From assembly GCA_018055515.1 (NCBI GenBank), contig JAGPHL010000058.1:1-9805 (forward strand): 9,805 nucleotides of DNA. The letters run 5' to 3'. Made by a program: the position numbers and the translations under genes. This DNA is from Anaerolineae bacterium (GTDB lineage: Bacteria; Chloroflexota; Anaerolineae; B4-G1; SLSP01). Each line of letters opens with the position of its first letter. Positions within the stretch are counted from its first letter, which is position 1. Positions 1 to 7,078 of the stretch are shown piece after piece. A model generated the notes under the pieces. That model ran no database searches, was not told the origin of the DNA, and saw only the letters and a list, made by a program, of their open reading frames with translations.

Positions 1-1217
1 GCTTCCACCGCCATCTTGCAGAAAGTGAGTCCCAGGCCGGTGCCACGATGCGCCCGGATGTCCTTCTCCGCCTGGGTGAACTTCTCGAAAATGCGCCCCA
101 GGAACTCCGGCGGGATGCCGCTGCCCGTGTCCTCCACGCTGATGACCGCTTCAACGGGACGGCGTTCCAGACGCAGGGTGATGACGCCTCCCGCCGACGT
201 GTGCTTCATGGCATTGGAGAGCAAGTTGGCGATCACCCGCCCGATGAGCTGCCGATCGCACATGACAGCCGGTATTTGCGGGTCAGCCTCGACGCGCAGG
301 GTCAGTTCCTCTAACTGCGCCAGCCCCGCGACGGCGGCGGCGCTTTCCTGCAGCAGCATCGGGAGATGTACCGGTTCGAGCGTCAACTGCAATTTGCCGG
401 CCTCCATCTTGCTCACATCGAGCATCTCGCTCACCATGGTGATGAGCATGTGCCCGCTGTGACGGGCGTTGCTGAGCAGCTGTTGATGGGTCTCGGTCAG
501 CTGATCGCCCAATGTCATTCCCAGCAAATCCAGCACGCCCAGCAGAGAGGTGATGGGATTGCGCAGATCGTGGACGAGCATGTCAGTGAGGTTCTGCCGC
601 AGGCGCTCGGATTCCCGCAGCTCGCGATTCGAGCGATGCAGGCGTTCGGTCACCGCGCCGGCCAGCATGGACGTCACCATCATCGGCACGCACAACGTCA
701 CCCAATTGACCAGCAACAGTCCGCCCAAAGAGGTAGCATCAATAGACAGTCCCCAGATGGGGACGAGGTCAATCACGCCCAAATACAGCAGCAGTAAGAC
801 GACGCCATAGCCAATGGCGCTCACGAGGCCGACTCCGACCGCACCCTTCTGCCCCAGCAGAAAAGCGGCACCCACCACCAGCAGCAAGTACAACGCCACC
901 GTAGGGGACATCGGCCCGCCGGTGAGGTGCACGACCACGGTCACCAACAACGTGTAGACGATCATCGCCACCCACGCCAGGGTGTGAGCCGACCAGCCTC
1001 GTTCCAGCCCGTACAACCCGCCCAGGCTAAACAGTAAGGTTCCAAAAGCCAGCCCGGTGAGGGGGCGCGTGGGGATCTGCAAGGCGAACGTGCGACTGCC
1101 AGCGGCGAAAATCAGCATACTCAACCCGGCGGTGAGGATGCCCACGGCGATGAAAATGCTGTGCAGGTCTTGGACCAGGGTGTCTTCTTTGGAATTCGGG
1201 ATCGGCGTGTTTCCCAT
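1..1217 (-). CDS. Membrane-bound sensor histidine kinase, 3' end cut by window edge
   Basis: This is the sensor kinase of a two-component system; it autophosphorylates on His and passes the phosphate to a response regulator not seen here. 405 residues are visible. Residues about 20-190 hold roughly six hydrophobic segments (near 20-40, 53-72, 79-98, 105-122, 126-147, 164-187) with short loops, so the stimulus is probably sensed in or at the membrane. A short linker leads to the HisKA domain with the H-box VHDLRNP (phospho-acceptor His216). The HATPase_c domain follows with N-box NLLSNAMKHT (331-340), G1 DTGSGIPPE (363-371), F-box FEKF (377-380) and G2 GTGLGL (392-397). Only the last few dozen codons are missing. 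The ATG at 1215-1217 is preceded by an AGGGGGGAA ribosome site. No PAS, GAF or HAMP domain is apparent. The domain assignment is sure; the signal and partner are unknown. Confidence 0.95.
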   Translation of the reverse strand, partial: MGNTPIPNSKEDTLVQDLHSIFIAVGILTAGLSMLIFAAGSRTFALQIPTRPLTGLAFGTLLFSLGGLYGLERGWSAHTLAWVAMIVYTLLVTVVVHLTGGPMSPTVALYLLLVVGAAFLLGQKGAVGVGLVSAIGYGVVLLLLYLGVIDLVPIWGLSIDATSLGGLLLVNWVTLCVPMMVTSMLAGAVTERLHRSNRELRESERLRQNLTDMLVHDLRNPITSLLGVLDLLGMTLGDQLTETHQQLLSNARHSGHMLITMVSEMLDVSKMEAGKLQLTLEPVHLPMLLQESAAAVAGLAQLEELTLRVEADPQIPAVMCDRQLIGRVIANLLSNAMKHTSAGGVITLRLERRPVEAVISVEDTGSGIPPEFLGRIFEKFTQAEKDIRAHRGTGLGLTFCKMAVE

Positions 1218-1251
1218 ACTTCCCCCCTCTTGGCTTGCTCTCTCTACATCT

Positions 1252-1280
1252 ATTTTAATGTACCTTGCACAAACATGCAA
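1252..1280 (-). promoter_or_regulatory. Possible promoter of the histidine kinase gene
   Basis: On the minus strand a -10-like TAAAAT (1252-1257) lies 17 bp from a weak -35-like TTGCAT (1275-1280). It sits in an AT-rich patch of otherwise GC-rich DNA, about 35 bp upstream of the kinase start codon. The -35 matches consensus at only three positions, so this is a candidate only. Confidence 0.4.
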
Positions 1281-1282
1281 GG
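1263..1282. repeat. 7-bp perfect inverted repeat, possible operator
   Basis: CCTTGCA (1263-1269) and TGCAAGG (1276-1282) form a perfect inverted repeat around a 6-nt AT-rich centre. It covers the proposed -35 and spacer of the kinase promoter, the usual position for a dimeric repressor or autoregulator site. No binding protein can be named. Confidence 0.4.
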
Positions 1283-1331
1283 GCCAACGCTTGCTCCTGA
1301 AATCCTCTCGGTTGCAGGCGTGTAACTTTCT

Positions 1332-1391
1332 TTACCCGTGCGGAACCAATGCGGTTCCGCACGGGTAACCACTCGGTTCCCGACGGGTAAC
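1332..1391. repeat. Three-copy 18-nt element forming a perfect 16-bp hairpin
   Basis: Positions 1332-1347 and 1353-1368 are exact reverse complements with a 5-nt loop (AATGC): a perfect 16-bp stem. The right arm with its flanks (1352-1369) is repeated directly at 1374-1391 with only a swap of two adjacent bases (GC to CG), at a 22-bp period. There are thus three copies, one inverted. The copy at 1374-1391 can also fold on itself (CCCG-A-CGGG), so alternative pairings compete. Neither strand has a U-tract after the stem, so this does not look like a standard Rho-independent terminator. It lies between the pyrG stop and the kinase start. It may be an extragenic palindromic element, an mRNA-stabilising 3' structure or a protein-binding site. 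Confidence 0.8.
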
Positions 1392-1401
1392 TTTTATTGC
1401 A

Positions 1402-1417
1402 AACAGGCCGTCCTGTT
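1402..1417 (-). terminator. Weak candidate terminator hairpin after pyrG
   Basis: On the minus strand AACAGG-ACGG-CCTGTT forms a 6-bp stem with a 4-nt loop, 34 bp past the pyrG stop codon. It is followed by TTGCAATAAAAG, which has only a short T run. The stem is short and the tail poor, so termination here is uncertain. Confidence 0.25.
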
Positions 1418-1451
1418 CACACGCCTATGGGACGTTGACGCCTCCAGGCGC

Positions 1452-3071
1452 CTATGCCTGGGACTCGTGACGCGCGATAGCGGCCTGAATGAAGCCACAG
1501 AAGAGCGGGTGCGGACGGTGCAGGCGCGTGCGGAACTCCGGGTGGAACTGGCAACCGACCATCCAGGGATGATCGCGCAGCTCGGCGACCTCCACCAGCC
1601 GACCGTCAGGCGACAGCCCGCTGAACACCATCCCCGCCTGCGAGAGCAGCTCGCGATAGGCGTTGTTGAACTCGAAGCGATGCCGATGCCGCTCCTGAAC
1701 CTCCTCCACGCCATAGGCAGCGTACGCCCGGGTGCCGGGCTGAAGCCGGCAGGGATAGTTGCCCAACCGCATCGTGCCGCCCAAATCCACCAGCGCCTGT
1801 TGATCCGGCATCAGCGAGATGATGGGATAGCGCGTCTTGGGCGCAAATTCCTCGCTGTTCGGCTCGTTGCTCTGCAGCACGGACCGCGCGAGCTCGATGC
1901 ACATCACCTGCATCCCCAGGCACAATCCCAGATAGGGAATCTGATGGGTGCGCGCGTACCGGGCGGCAAGGACCTTCCCCTCGACGCCGCGATAGCCAAA
2001 ACCGCCGGGGACCACGATGCCATCGGCGGCAGCCAGCTGCTCCACCCCACCCTCACGTTCCAACGTCTCGCTGTGCAGCCAGTCAATTTGCACACTGTAG
2101 CCATATTTGAGCGCGGCATGGGTCAGGGCTTCGCGCACGCTGATGTAAGCGTCCTGCAGCTCCACGTACTTCCCCACCAGCGCGATCCGCACGGCCGGCT
2201 TCTCCCGCAGCAACTGTTCCGTCGCCGCGCGCCAATCGTCGAGAGCGGGGGGCAGGATGCGCGCCGTCAATCCCAGCCGTGCCAGCACCAGGTCCGCCAA
2301 GCCGGTCTCCTCCAGCTGCAACGGCACCTCGTAGATGCTGGAGGCAGTGACGATGGGGATGACCGCGCGCGGTTCCACATCGCAGAACAGAGAAATTTTG
2401 CGGCGAATGTCCTCGTTAATGGGGAAGTCAGCGCGCAAGCCGATGATGTCGGGCTGAATCCCCATCCCCCGCAATTCGCGGACGCTGTGCTGCGTCGGCT
2501 TGGTCTTGAGCTCGCCGCTCGCGCCGAGGTAGGGCAGGAGGGTGATGTGAACGTAGAGCACGTTGTCGCGGCCCACGTCGTTGCGCATCTGACGGATGGC
2601 CTCGAGGAACGGCTGCCCCTCGATGTCGCCAACGGTGCCGCCGATTTCCACGAGCGCGACCTCGGCGTTGAGACGCTGCGCCGCCTGGACGATCCGCCGC
2701 TTGATCTCGTTCGTGACGTGCGGCACGACCTGAATGGTGCCGCCGAGATAATCCCCGCGTCGCTCCTTGGCGATCACATCGCTGTAAACCTGCCCGGAGG
2801 TGACGTTGTTGATCTTGCTGAGGCTTTCGTCAATGAAGCGCTCGTAATGCCCCAGGTCAAGGTCTGTCTCCGCGCCATCGTCGGTGACAAAAACTTCCCC
2901 GTGTTGATAGGGCGCCATCGTGCCGGGGTCCACATTGAGGTAGGGATCCAGTTTCTGAATCGAGACGCGCAAGCCGCGCGCCTTGAGCAGCCGTCCGAGC
3001 GAGGCCGCGGTAATGCCCTTCCCCAGCGAGCTGACCACGCCACCGGTAACGAAGATGTATTTGGTTGCCAA
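1452..3071 (-). CDS. pyrG: CTP synthase (glutamine-hydrolysing)
   Basis: This enzyme converts UTP to CTP using ATP and ammonia from glutamine, the last step of de novo pyrimidine nucleotide synthesis, in the cytosol. At 539 residues it is the normal family length. The N-terminal synthetase domain begins KYIFVTGGVVSSLGKG (P-loop at 10-19), followed by the conserved QKLDPYLNVDPGTM and the GGTVGDIE segment (144-151). The C-terminal class I glutamine amidotransferase domain (about 295-535) has GGFGYRG (356-362), the nucleophile Cys384 in GLCLGMQ, and the His510/Glu512 pair in QFHPEF. All catalytic residues are present. The start is TTG at 3069-3071, chosen because the family's N-terminus begins here and a GGAGG site lies 8 nt upstream; no ATG fits. 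It is separated from upstream glyQS by 135 bp and from the downstream kinase by 234 bp, so co-transcription is possible but unproven. Confidence 0.98.
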   Translation of the reverse strand: MATKYIFVTGGVVSSLGKGITAASLGRLLKARGLRVSIQKLDPYLNVDPGTMAPYQHGEVFVTDDGAETDLDLGHYERFIDESLSKINNVTSGQVYSDVIAKERRGDYLGGTIQVVPHVTNEIKRRIVQAAQRLNAEVALVEIGGTVGDIEGQPFLEAIRQMRNDVGRDNVLYVHITLLPYLGASGELKTKPTQHSVRELRGMGIQPDIIGLRADFPINEDIRRKISLFCDVEPRAVIPIVTASSIYEVPLQLEETGLADLVLARLGLTARILPPALDDWRAATEQLLREKPAVRIALVGKYVELQDAYISVREALTHAALKYGYSVQIDWLHSETLEREGGVEQLAAADGIVVPGGFGYRGVEGKVLAARYARTHQIPYLGLCLGMQVMCIELARSVLQSNEPNSEEFAPKTRYPIISLMPDQQALVDLGGTMRLGNYPCRLQPGTRAYAAYGVEEVQERHRHRFEFNNAYRELLSQAGMVFSGLSPDGRLVEVAELRDHPWMVGCQFHPEFRTRLHRPHPLFCGFIQAAIARHESQA

Positions 3072-3166
3072 TCCGTGAGCCTCCGCAATCGAAAATGCTA
3101 CGCCGTAATTCCGCAGAAACCAGAAGAATCCAAACCGCGTTCCCCTGGACGCCCCCGCTGAGAACT

Positions 3167-3222
3167 AAAACCCCTCCGTCAGAACCCCTCCGTCAGAACC
3201 CTTCCGTCAGAACCCTTCCATC
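3167..3222. repeat. Four tandem copies of a 14-bp repeat across the glyQS stop codon
   Basis: Plus-strand units AAAACCCCTCCGTC (3167-3180), AGAACCCCTCCGTC (3181-3194), AGAACCCTTCCGTC (3195-3208) and AGAACCCTTCCATC (3209-3222) follow without gaps and differ by one or two bases. The glyQS stop codon (TGA, complement of 3207-3209) falls at the junction of the third and fourth units, so the outermost copy encodes the protein's last residues. The period is not a multiple of three, but the stop comes before the other copies, so changes in copy number need not alter the protein. The minus-strand copies contain GGAAGGG or GGAGGGG, which resemble ribosome-binding sites but have no start codon close behind them. 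Confidence 0.85.
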
Positions 3223-6200
3223 TGGCTCAAGTCCACGATCCCCCGCGGCAAGGCGGCGACGCGCTGGACCAACGCAAGTCGGGCTTCCCGCACCGTCGGA
3301 TCAGAATCCATCACCAGAATCGCGTCGAAGAAGCGCTGGATCACGGGCACTAACGGCTGGAACGCGGTGAAGAAGGCATCCACGGTGTTCTGCCCGGCGA
3401 GTTGCCCCTCCGCAGCGAGCAGAGCCTGGTAGAGGGCCAGCTCCTCCGGCAGGCGCAGGACTTCGGCCCGCAAGGTCAGCGACGGCTGATCGCGGGTGAT
3501 GCGCACACAGCGCGCGTAGTTGTCGCGCATCAGCGCCCAATCCGGGCGAGAAACCCAGCGGGTCAGCTGGATCGCCGCCTCGCGCGCCGCGTAGGGACGT
3601 TCCCCCTGCGCGGCCAGCACCGCCTCGACCACGTCGTAAGCGAAGCCTTCCTCACGCAACAGCCCATTCAGCCGTCCGATGACGAACGTCACCGCCTGCT
3701 CCAGCGCCTCGGGGGTCGCTGCGACGGGCAGAAGCCGCGCCGCCTCGGCCAGACCCTCGCGCACGGAGAAGCCACCGGGCCAGGCGAGCAGCAGCTGCAC
3801 CAGCCCCAACGCCAGGCGCCGCAAGCCGTAGGGATCCGCCGAACCGGTAGGAGCCAGCCCGACGGCGAAAAGCCCCGCCAGGCTGTCCAGCCGGTCGGTC
3901 ACCGCCAGGGCAAAACCGGCGGGGGAAGCGGGCAATGCGCCGCCCGCCGCCACAGGCAGATAGTGCTCGAAGATCGCCTGCGCCACTGCCGGCGGCTCAC
4001 CAGAGAGCAGCGCATAGTCGCGCCCCATCACCCCCTGCAAGCTCGTCATCTCCACCACCATCTGTGTCGCCAAATCGGCCTTCGCCAGCTGCGCCGCCCG
4101 CGCCAGAATCTCCAGGTCCACCGACAGGAGCCCCAATCGCAGCCCCACCCACGGCGCCAGCGCTTCCAGCCGCTGCGACTTGTCCAGCATCGAGCCGAGG
4201 CGTTCCTGGAAGGTGAGCTTCCGCAACTTGGGCACGAAGCTCGCCAGCGGCTGTCGGCGATCCTGCCTGTAGAAGTACTCCGCGTCGGCGTAGCGCGCTC
4301 GAATCACGCCCTCGTTGCCGGCGCGGACGATGTCCAGGTGCTCGCGTCCGCCGTTTCGCACGGCGATGAAGTAGGGCAACAGCCGGCCTTCCGCATCGAA
4401 GACGGGGAAGTAACGCTGATGCTTCTTCATCACCGCGACGAGGGCCTCCTGCGGCAATTCGAGATAGCGCGTCTCGAAACTGCCCAGCAAAGCCGTCGGC
4501 ACCTCCACCAGGTTCGTCACCTCCTCCAGCAACGCCGCGTCCTCCAAAATCCGCCCGCCCACGCCTTCCGCGAGGGCCTGCACCTGTGAGCGGATGGTCG
4601 CCGCCCGCACCTCGGGATCCACCAGCACGCCATAAGATTCGAGGGTCGGCTTGAGGGCGCACGCATCCGTCAGCGCCACCTCCGGCGAGCCGGCAGGACG
4701 CGGCCCGCGCGTGAGCCGACCGCTCACCACCCCCGCGTAGCTGCAGGGGATCACATCCTCGCCCAACAGGGCCACTATCCAGCGCACCGGGCGGCTGAAG
4801 GCGACGCCCGTCTCGTTCCAGCGCATGGAACGCGGAAAACGCAGCCCGGCCATCCAACCGGGGAGCAGCTGCGCGAGCACTTCCGCAGCGGGACGCCCCG
4901 CCTCCCGCCGGGTGACGACGACGTACTCGCCGCCCTCCAGCGTCTCCACCCGCAACGCGGCGACGGCGACGCCCTGAGCGCGGGCGAAACCTTCCGCCGC
5001 ACGGGTCGGGGCGCCGTCCTTGTCGAAGGCAGCACGCGCGGACGGTCCCTTGACCACGCGCTCCTGATCGGGCTGCCACAGCGCCAGCTCTTCCACGAAA
5101 ACGATGAGGCGGCGCGGCGTGCCCCAAATGTGCAGCGCTCCATGCTCCAGACGCGCTTCGGCCAGCGCCGCCGGGACCATCGTGCGGAGCTGCGCCAGCG
5201 CTTCGCTCAAATGCGAGGCGGGCAACTCCTCCACTCCCAGCTCGAAGAGGAACGGCGCGTGCGTTGATGACGTGGTCACCTGCGAGGCGGACCCCAGCTC
5301 CCCCAGGGGCAGGCGCAACGGATGTCCCTGAGAGGCGACAGCAGACGTGCGCAGGCCAGGTCGCCCCCGCCAGGGGAAGCCCGCCGCGTTGCGTTGCGCC
5401 AGATAGGCGTCGGCGACGCGCCGCGAGAGGCTCCGCATCCGCTTGAAGAAGCTCGCCCGCTCGGTCACTCCCACCACGCCACGGGAATCCAGCAGGTTGA
5501 AGGCGTGAGAACAGCGCAGGATATAGTCGAGGGCCGGGACGACCAGGCCCGCCTCCAGGCAGCTGCGCGCCTCGGCCTCGAAGAGCTCGTACATCGTCTG
5601 CACCCGCTCGATGTCGGCGAGCTCGAAATCGTAGCGACAATAATCCACTTCCTGATCCAGGAGAATCTCGCCATAGGTGTGCTGTCCATCCCAGGAGAGC
5701 TCCCACACCGAGGCGACCCCTTGCAGGTACATGGCCAGGCGCTCAAGGCCGTAGGTGATTTCCACCGCCGGCAGCTCCAGGTTCAGCCCGCCCGCCTGCT
5801 GGAAGTAGGTGTACTGTGTGATCTCCATCCCGTCGAGCCAGACTTCCCAACCCAACCCCCAGGCGCCCAGAGCAGGGCTCTCCCAGTTGTCCTCCACGAA
5901 GCGGATGTCGTGCTCCTCACGCTTGATGCCCAGGGCCTCCAGGCTGCGCAAGTAACGCTCCTGGGGATCGCCGGGATCGGGCTTGAGGATGACCTGGAAT
6001 TGGGTGTGCATCTGCATCCGGTTGGGATTGTCGCCATAGCGCCCGTCATCGGGGCGGAAGGAAGGCTCGGCGTAGCCCACATTCCACGGCTCCGGCCCCA
6101 ACACGCGCAGGATGGTCGCCGGGTTCATCGTCCCGGCGCCCACTTTCTCGTTGTAGGGCTGCCAGATCAACGCGCCTTGTTCAGACCAAAACTGCTGCAA

Positions 6201-6230
6201 CCGCATGATGATTTCTTGAAACGTCAACAT
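3207..6230 (-). CDS. glyQS: Glycyl-tRNA synthetase, alpha and beta chains fused
   Basis: This enzyme charges tRNA-Gly with glycine. Most bacteria with this type make an alpha2beta2 enzyme from separate glyQ and glyS; here one reading frame of 1007 residues carries both. Residues 1-289 are the alpha-type class II catalytic chain: TFQEIIMRLQQFW at the N-terminus, GPEPW, RFVEDNWESP...LGWEVW (motif 2 region, about 110-132), and EITYGLERLAMY (157-168). A roughly 36-residue linker rich in Ser, Gly and Leu (about 290-325) follows. The beta-type chain starts at PFLFELGVEELPA and includes GTPRRL and KKHQRYFPVFD; it ends in a DALR-like anticodon-binding helical region closing with ALPRGIVDLS. The ATG at 6228-6230 is preferred because it fits the family N-terminus and has GAGGGG just upstream. 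A GTG at 6261-6263 would add 11 residues and overlap the acetyltransferase stop by 4 bp. No frameshift or internal stop is present. Confidence 0.97.
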   Translation of the reverse strand: MLTFQEIIMRLQQFWSEQGALIWQPYNEKVGAGTMNPATILRVLGPEPWNVGYAEPSFRPDDGRYGDNPNRMQMHTQFQVILKPDPGDPQERYLRSLEALGIKREEHDIRFVEDNWESPALGAWGLGWEVWLDGMEITQYTYFQQAGGLNLELPAVEITYGLERLAMYLQGVASVWELSWDGQHTYGEILLDQEVDYCRYDFELADIERVQTMYELFEAEARSCLEAGLVVPALDYILRCSHAFNLLDSRGVVGVTERASFFKRMRSLSRRVADAYLAQRNAAGFPWRGRPGLRTSAVASQGHPLRLPLGELGSASQVTTSSTHAPFLFELGVEELPASHLSEALAQLRTMVPAALAEARLEHGALHIWGTPRRLIVFVEELALWQPDQERVVKGPSARAAFDKDGAPTRAAEGFARAQGVAVAALRVETLEGGEYVVVTRREAGRPAAEVLAQLLPGWMAGLRFPRSMRWNETGVAFSRPVRWIVALLGEDVIPCSYAGVVSGRLTRGPRPAGSPEVALTDACALKPTLESYGVLVDPEVRAATIRSQVQALAEGVGGRILEDAALLEEVTNLVEVPTALLGSFETRYLELPQEALVAVMKKHQRYFPVFDAEGRLLPYFIAVRNGGREHLDIVRAGNEGVIRARYADAEYFYRQDRRQPLASFVPKLRKLTFQERLGSMLDKSQRLEALAPWVGLRLGLLSVDLEILARAAQLAKADLATQMVVEMTSLQGVMGRDYALLSGEPPAVAQAIFEHYLPVAAGGALPASPAGFALAVTDRLDSLAGLFAVGLAPTGSADPYGLRRLALGLVQLLLAWPGGFSVREGLAEAARLLPVAATPEALEQAVTFVIGRLNGLLREEGFAYDVVEAVLAAQGERPYAAREAAIQLTRWVSRPDWALMRDNYARCVRITRDQPSLTLRAEVLRLPEELALYQALLAAEGQLAGQNTVDAFFTAFQPLVPVIQRFFDAILVMDSDPTVREARLALVQRVAALPRGIVDLSQMEGF

Positions 6231-6259
6231 TTTCCCCTCGTCACTCGTAGTGTTACGCC

Positions 6260-6850
6260 TCACGCGCCACGCTGCGCCAACCAGTCCACTTTCAACATTG
6301 CATAGAGATACGTGTCCCGCCGCGAGCCGTCTGCCAGGAGCAAGTGCTGCCGCAAGACGCCTTCATGGGTCAGGCCAGCTTTTTCGGCCGTGCGGCGGCT
6401 GGCGAGATTGCGCCCGTCGCAGCGCCAGGCAAGGCGCTCCCAGGGCCACTCGGTGAAGCCCCAGGTGAGCAGCGCCCGCAGCACCGCCGTGCCCAACCCT
6501 TTGCCGGCGGCGTCGGCGCGAATCCACATGCCGATTTCCGCGGCGCGCTGCGGCAAGCCGCCCTCGCGCAGATGAAAGCCGCTGCCTCCCAGCAACTGCC
6601 GTTCATCGGAGCTGAAGATGCCCAGGACAAAATCGTCGTTCAACAGATAGCGCGCCCGGAAACGCCGCACCGTGATTTCGGATTCCTCCACGCTCTGATG
6701 GGGTTTGGCCCACGGCATGAACGGGGTGAGATGCTCATAGGAGCCGTTGACCGCCTCAGCAAGGAGGTCCCCATCCCCCGGCAGATACGAACGCAACACA
6801 AAAGCCGGCGTGACGTAGCGTTCCGGCGCGATAAAAGCTTCTGTGCCCAT
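6260..6850 (-). CDS. GNAT N-acetyltransferase, RimJ/RimL-like
   Basis: This is a 196-residue acetyl-CoA-dependent acetyltransferase. The substrate is unknown: the RimJ/RimL branch includes ribosomal-protein N-terminal acetylases but also enzymes acting on other amines. The fold signatures are AEIGMWIRADAAGKGLGTAVLRALL (split here as beta4 AEIGMWI at 105-111 and the acetyl-CoA loop AGKGLGTA at 115-122), then NLASRRTAEKAGLTHEGVLR (148-167), the typical C-terminal RimJ/L segment, and the final strand YLYAMLKVDW. The ATG at 6848-6850 is chosen because a strong GGAGGAG site lies 9 nt upstream and homology begins here. The frame stays open for 71 more codons upstream, but that stretch is repeat DNA. 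The stop is 29 bp before the preferred glyQS start, or overlaps its alternative GTG, so the two are probably co-translated or at least co-transcribed. Confidence 0.92.
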   Translation of the reverse strand: MGTEAFIAPERYVTPAFVLRSYLPGDGDLLAEAVNGSYEHLTPFMPWAKPHQSVEESEITVRRFRARYLLNDDFVLGIFSSDERQLLGGSGFHLREGGLPQRAAEIGMWIRADAAGKGLGTAVLRALLTWGFTEWPWERLAWRCDGRNLASRRTAEKAGLTHEGVLRQHLLLADGSRRDTYLYAMLKVDWLAQRGA

Positions 6851-6879
6851 GGTTGCAGCTCCTCCAAAAATAGAGATCA

Positions 6880-7070
6880 GCGGGTCAGCAGTCAGCGAAA
6901 AGGCGAAAAAGCGAAAAGGCGAAAAAACGAGAAAGCGAATCAGCGAATCGGCGAAAAAACGAGAAAGCGAATCAGTGAATCTCAAAATCATGTGGAAACG
7001 TAAGCACGTGGACACCTGAGCACATGGGCACGTGGACACGTGGACACCTGAGCACGTAAGCACGTGGACA
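6880..7070. repeat. Phased octanucleotide tandem array with two unit families
   Basis: From 6895 to 7070 the sequence divides exactly into 22 units of 8 bp. The first 11 (6895-6982) are GCGAAAAG, GCGAAAAA, ACGAGAAA, GCGAATCA, GCGAATCG or GTGAATCT. Two transitional units follow, CAAAATCA and TGTGGAAA (6983-6998). The last nine (6999-7070) are CGTAAGCA, CGTGGACA, CCTGAGCA and CATGGGCA, several repeated. Two shorter or degenerate units precede it (GCGGGTCA at 6880, GCAGTCA at 6888). Higher-order copies exist: 26 bp at 6918-6943 recurs exactly at 6950-6975, and 19 bp at 7005-7023 recurs at 7037-7055. CACGTG palindromes fall at 7005, 7029, 7037 and 7061, all multiples of 8 apart. It fills most of the 228-bp gap between recO and the acetyltransferase. 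The minus strand is open through it, but the resulting peptide is low-complexity and I do not call it coding. Confidence 0.9.
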
Positions 7071-7078
7071 AACCGTTT

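Noticed and set aside
1332..1368. Rho-independent terminator of pyrG or the kinase
   Set aside because: The stem is long and perfect but no U-tract follows on either strand, so I list it as a repeat or hairpin element.
1338..3161. 607-codon open frame on the plus strand opposite pyrG
   Set aside because: It is a shadow of the GC-rich pyrG gene; the minus strand encodes a full CTP synthase with all catalytic residues, and the plus-strand peptide has no recognisable fold.
3997..5706. 569-codon open frame on the minus strand inside glyQS, in another frame
   Set aside because: The Ala/Gly/Arg-rich composition is typical of frame-shifted GC-rich code; the overlapping glyQS frame is clearly real.
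6851..7063. N-terminal extension of the acetyltransferase by 71 codons, starting at 7063
   Set aside because: The extension is encoded by the octamer array, is low in complexity, and a strong ribosome site with an ATG at the family's normal start exists at 6850.
6895..7070. CRISPR array
   Set aside because: The period is 8 bp with no long identical repeats separated by unique spacers, and no cas genes are present.
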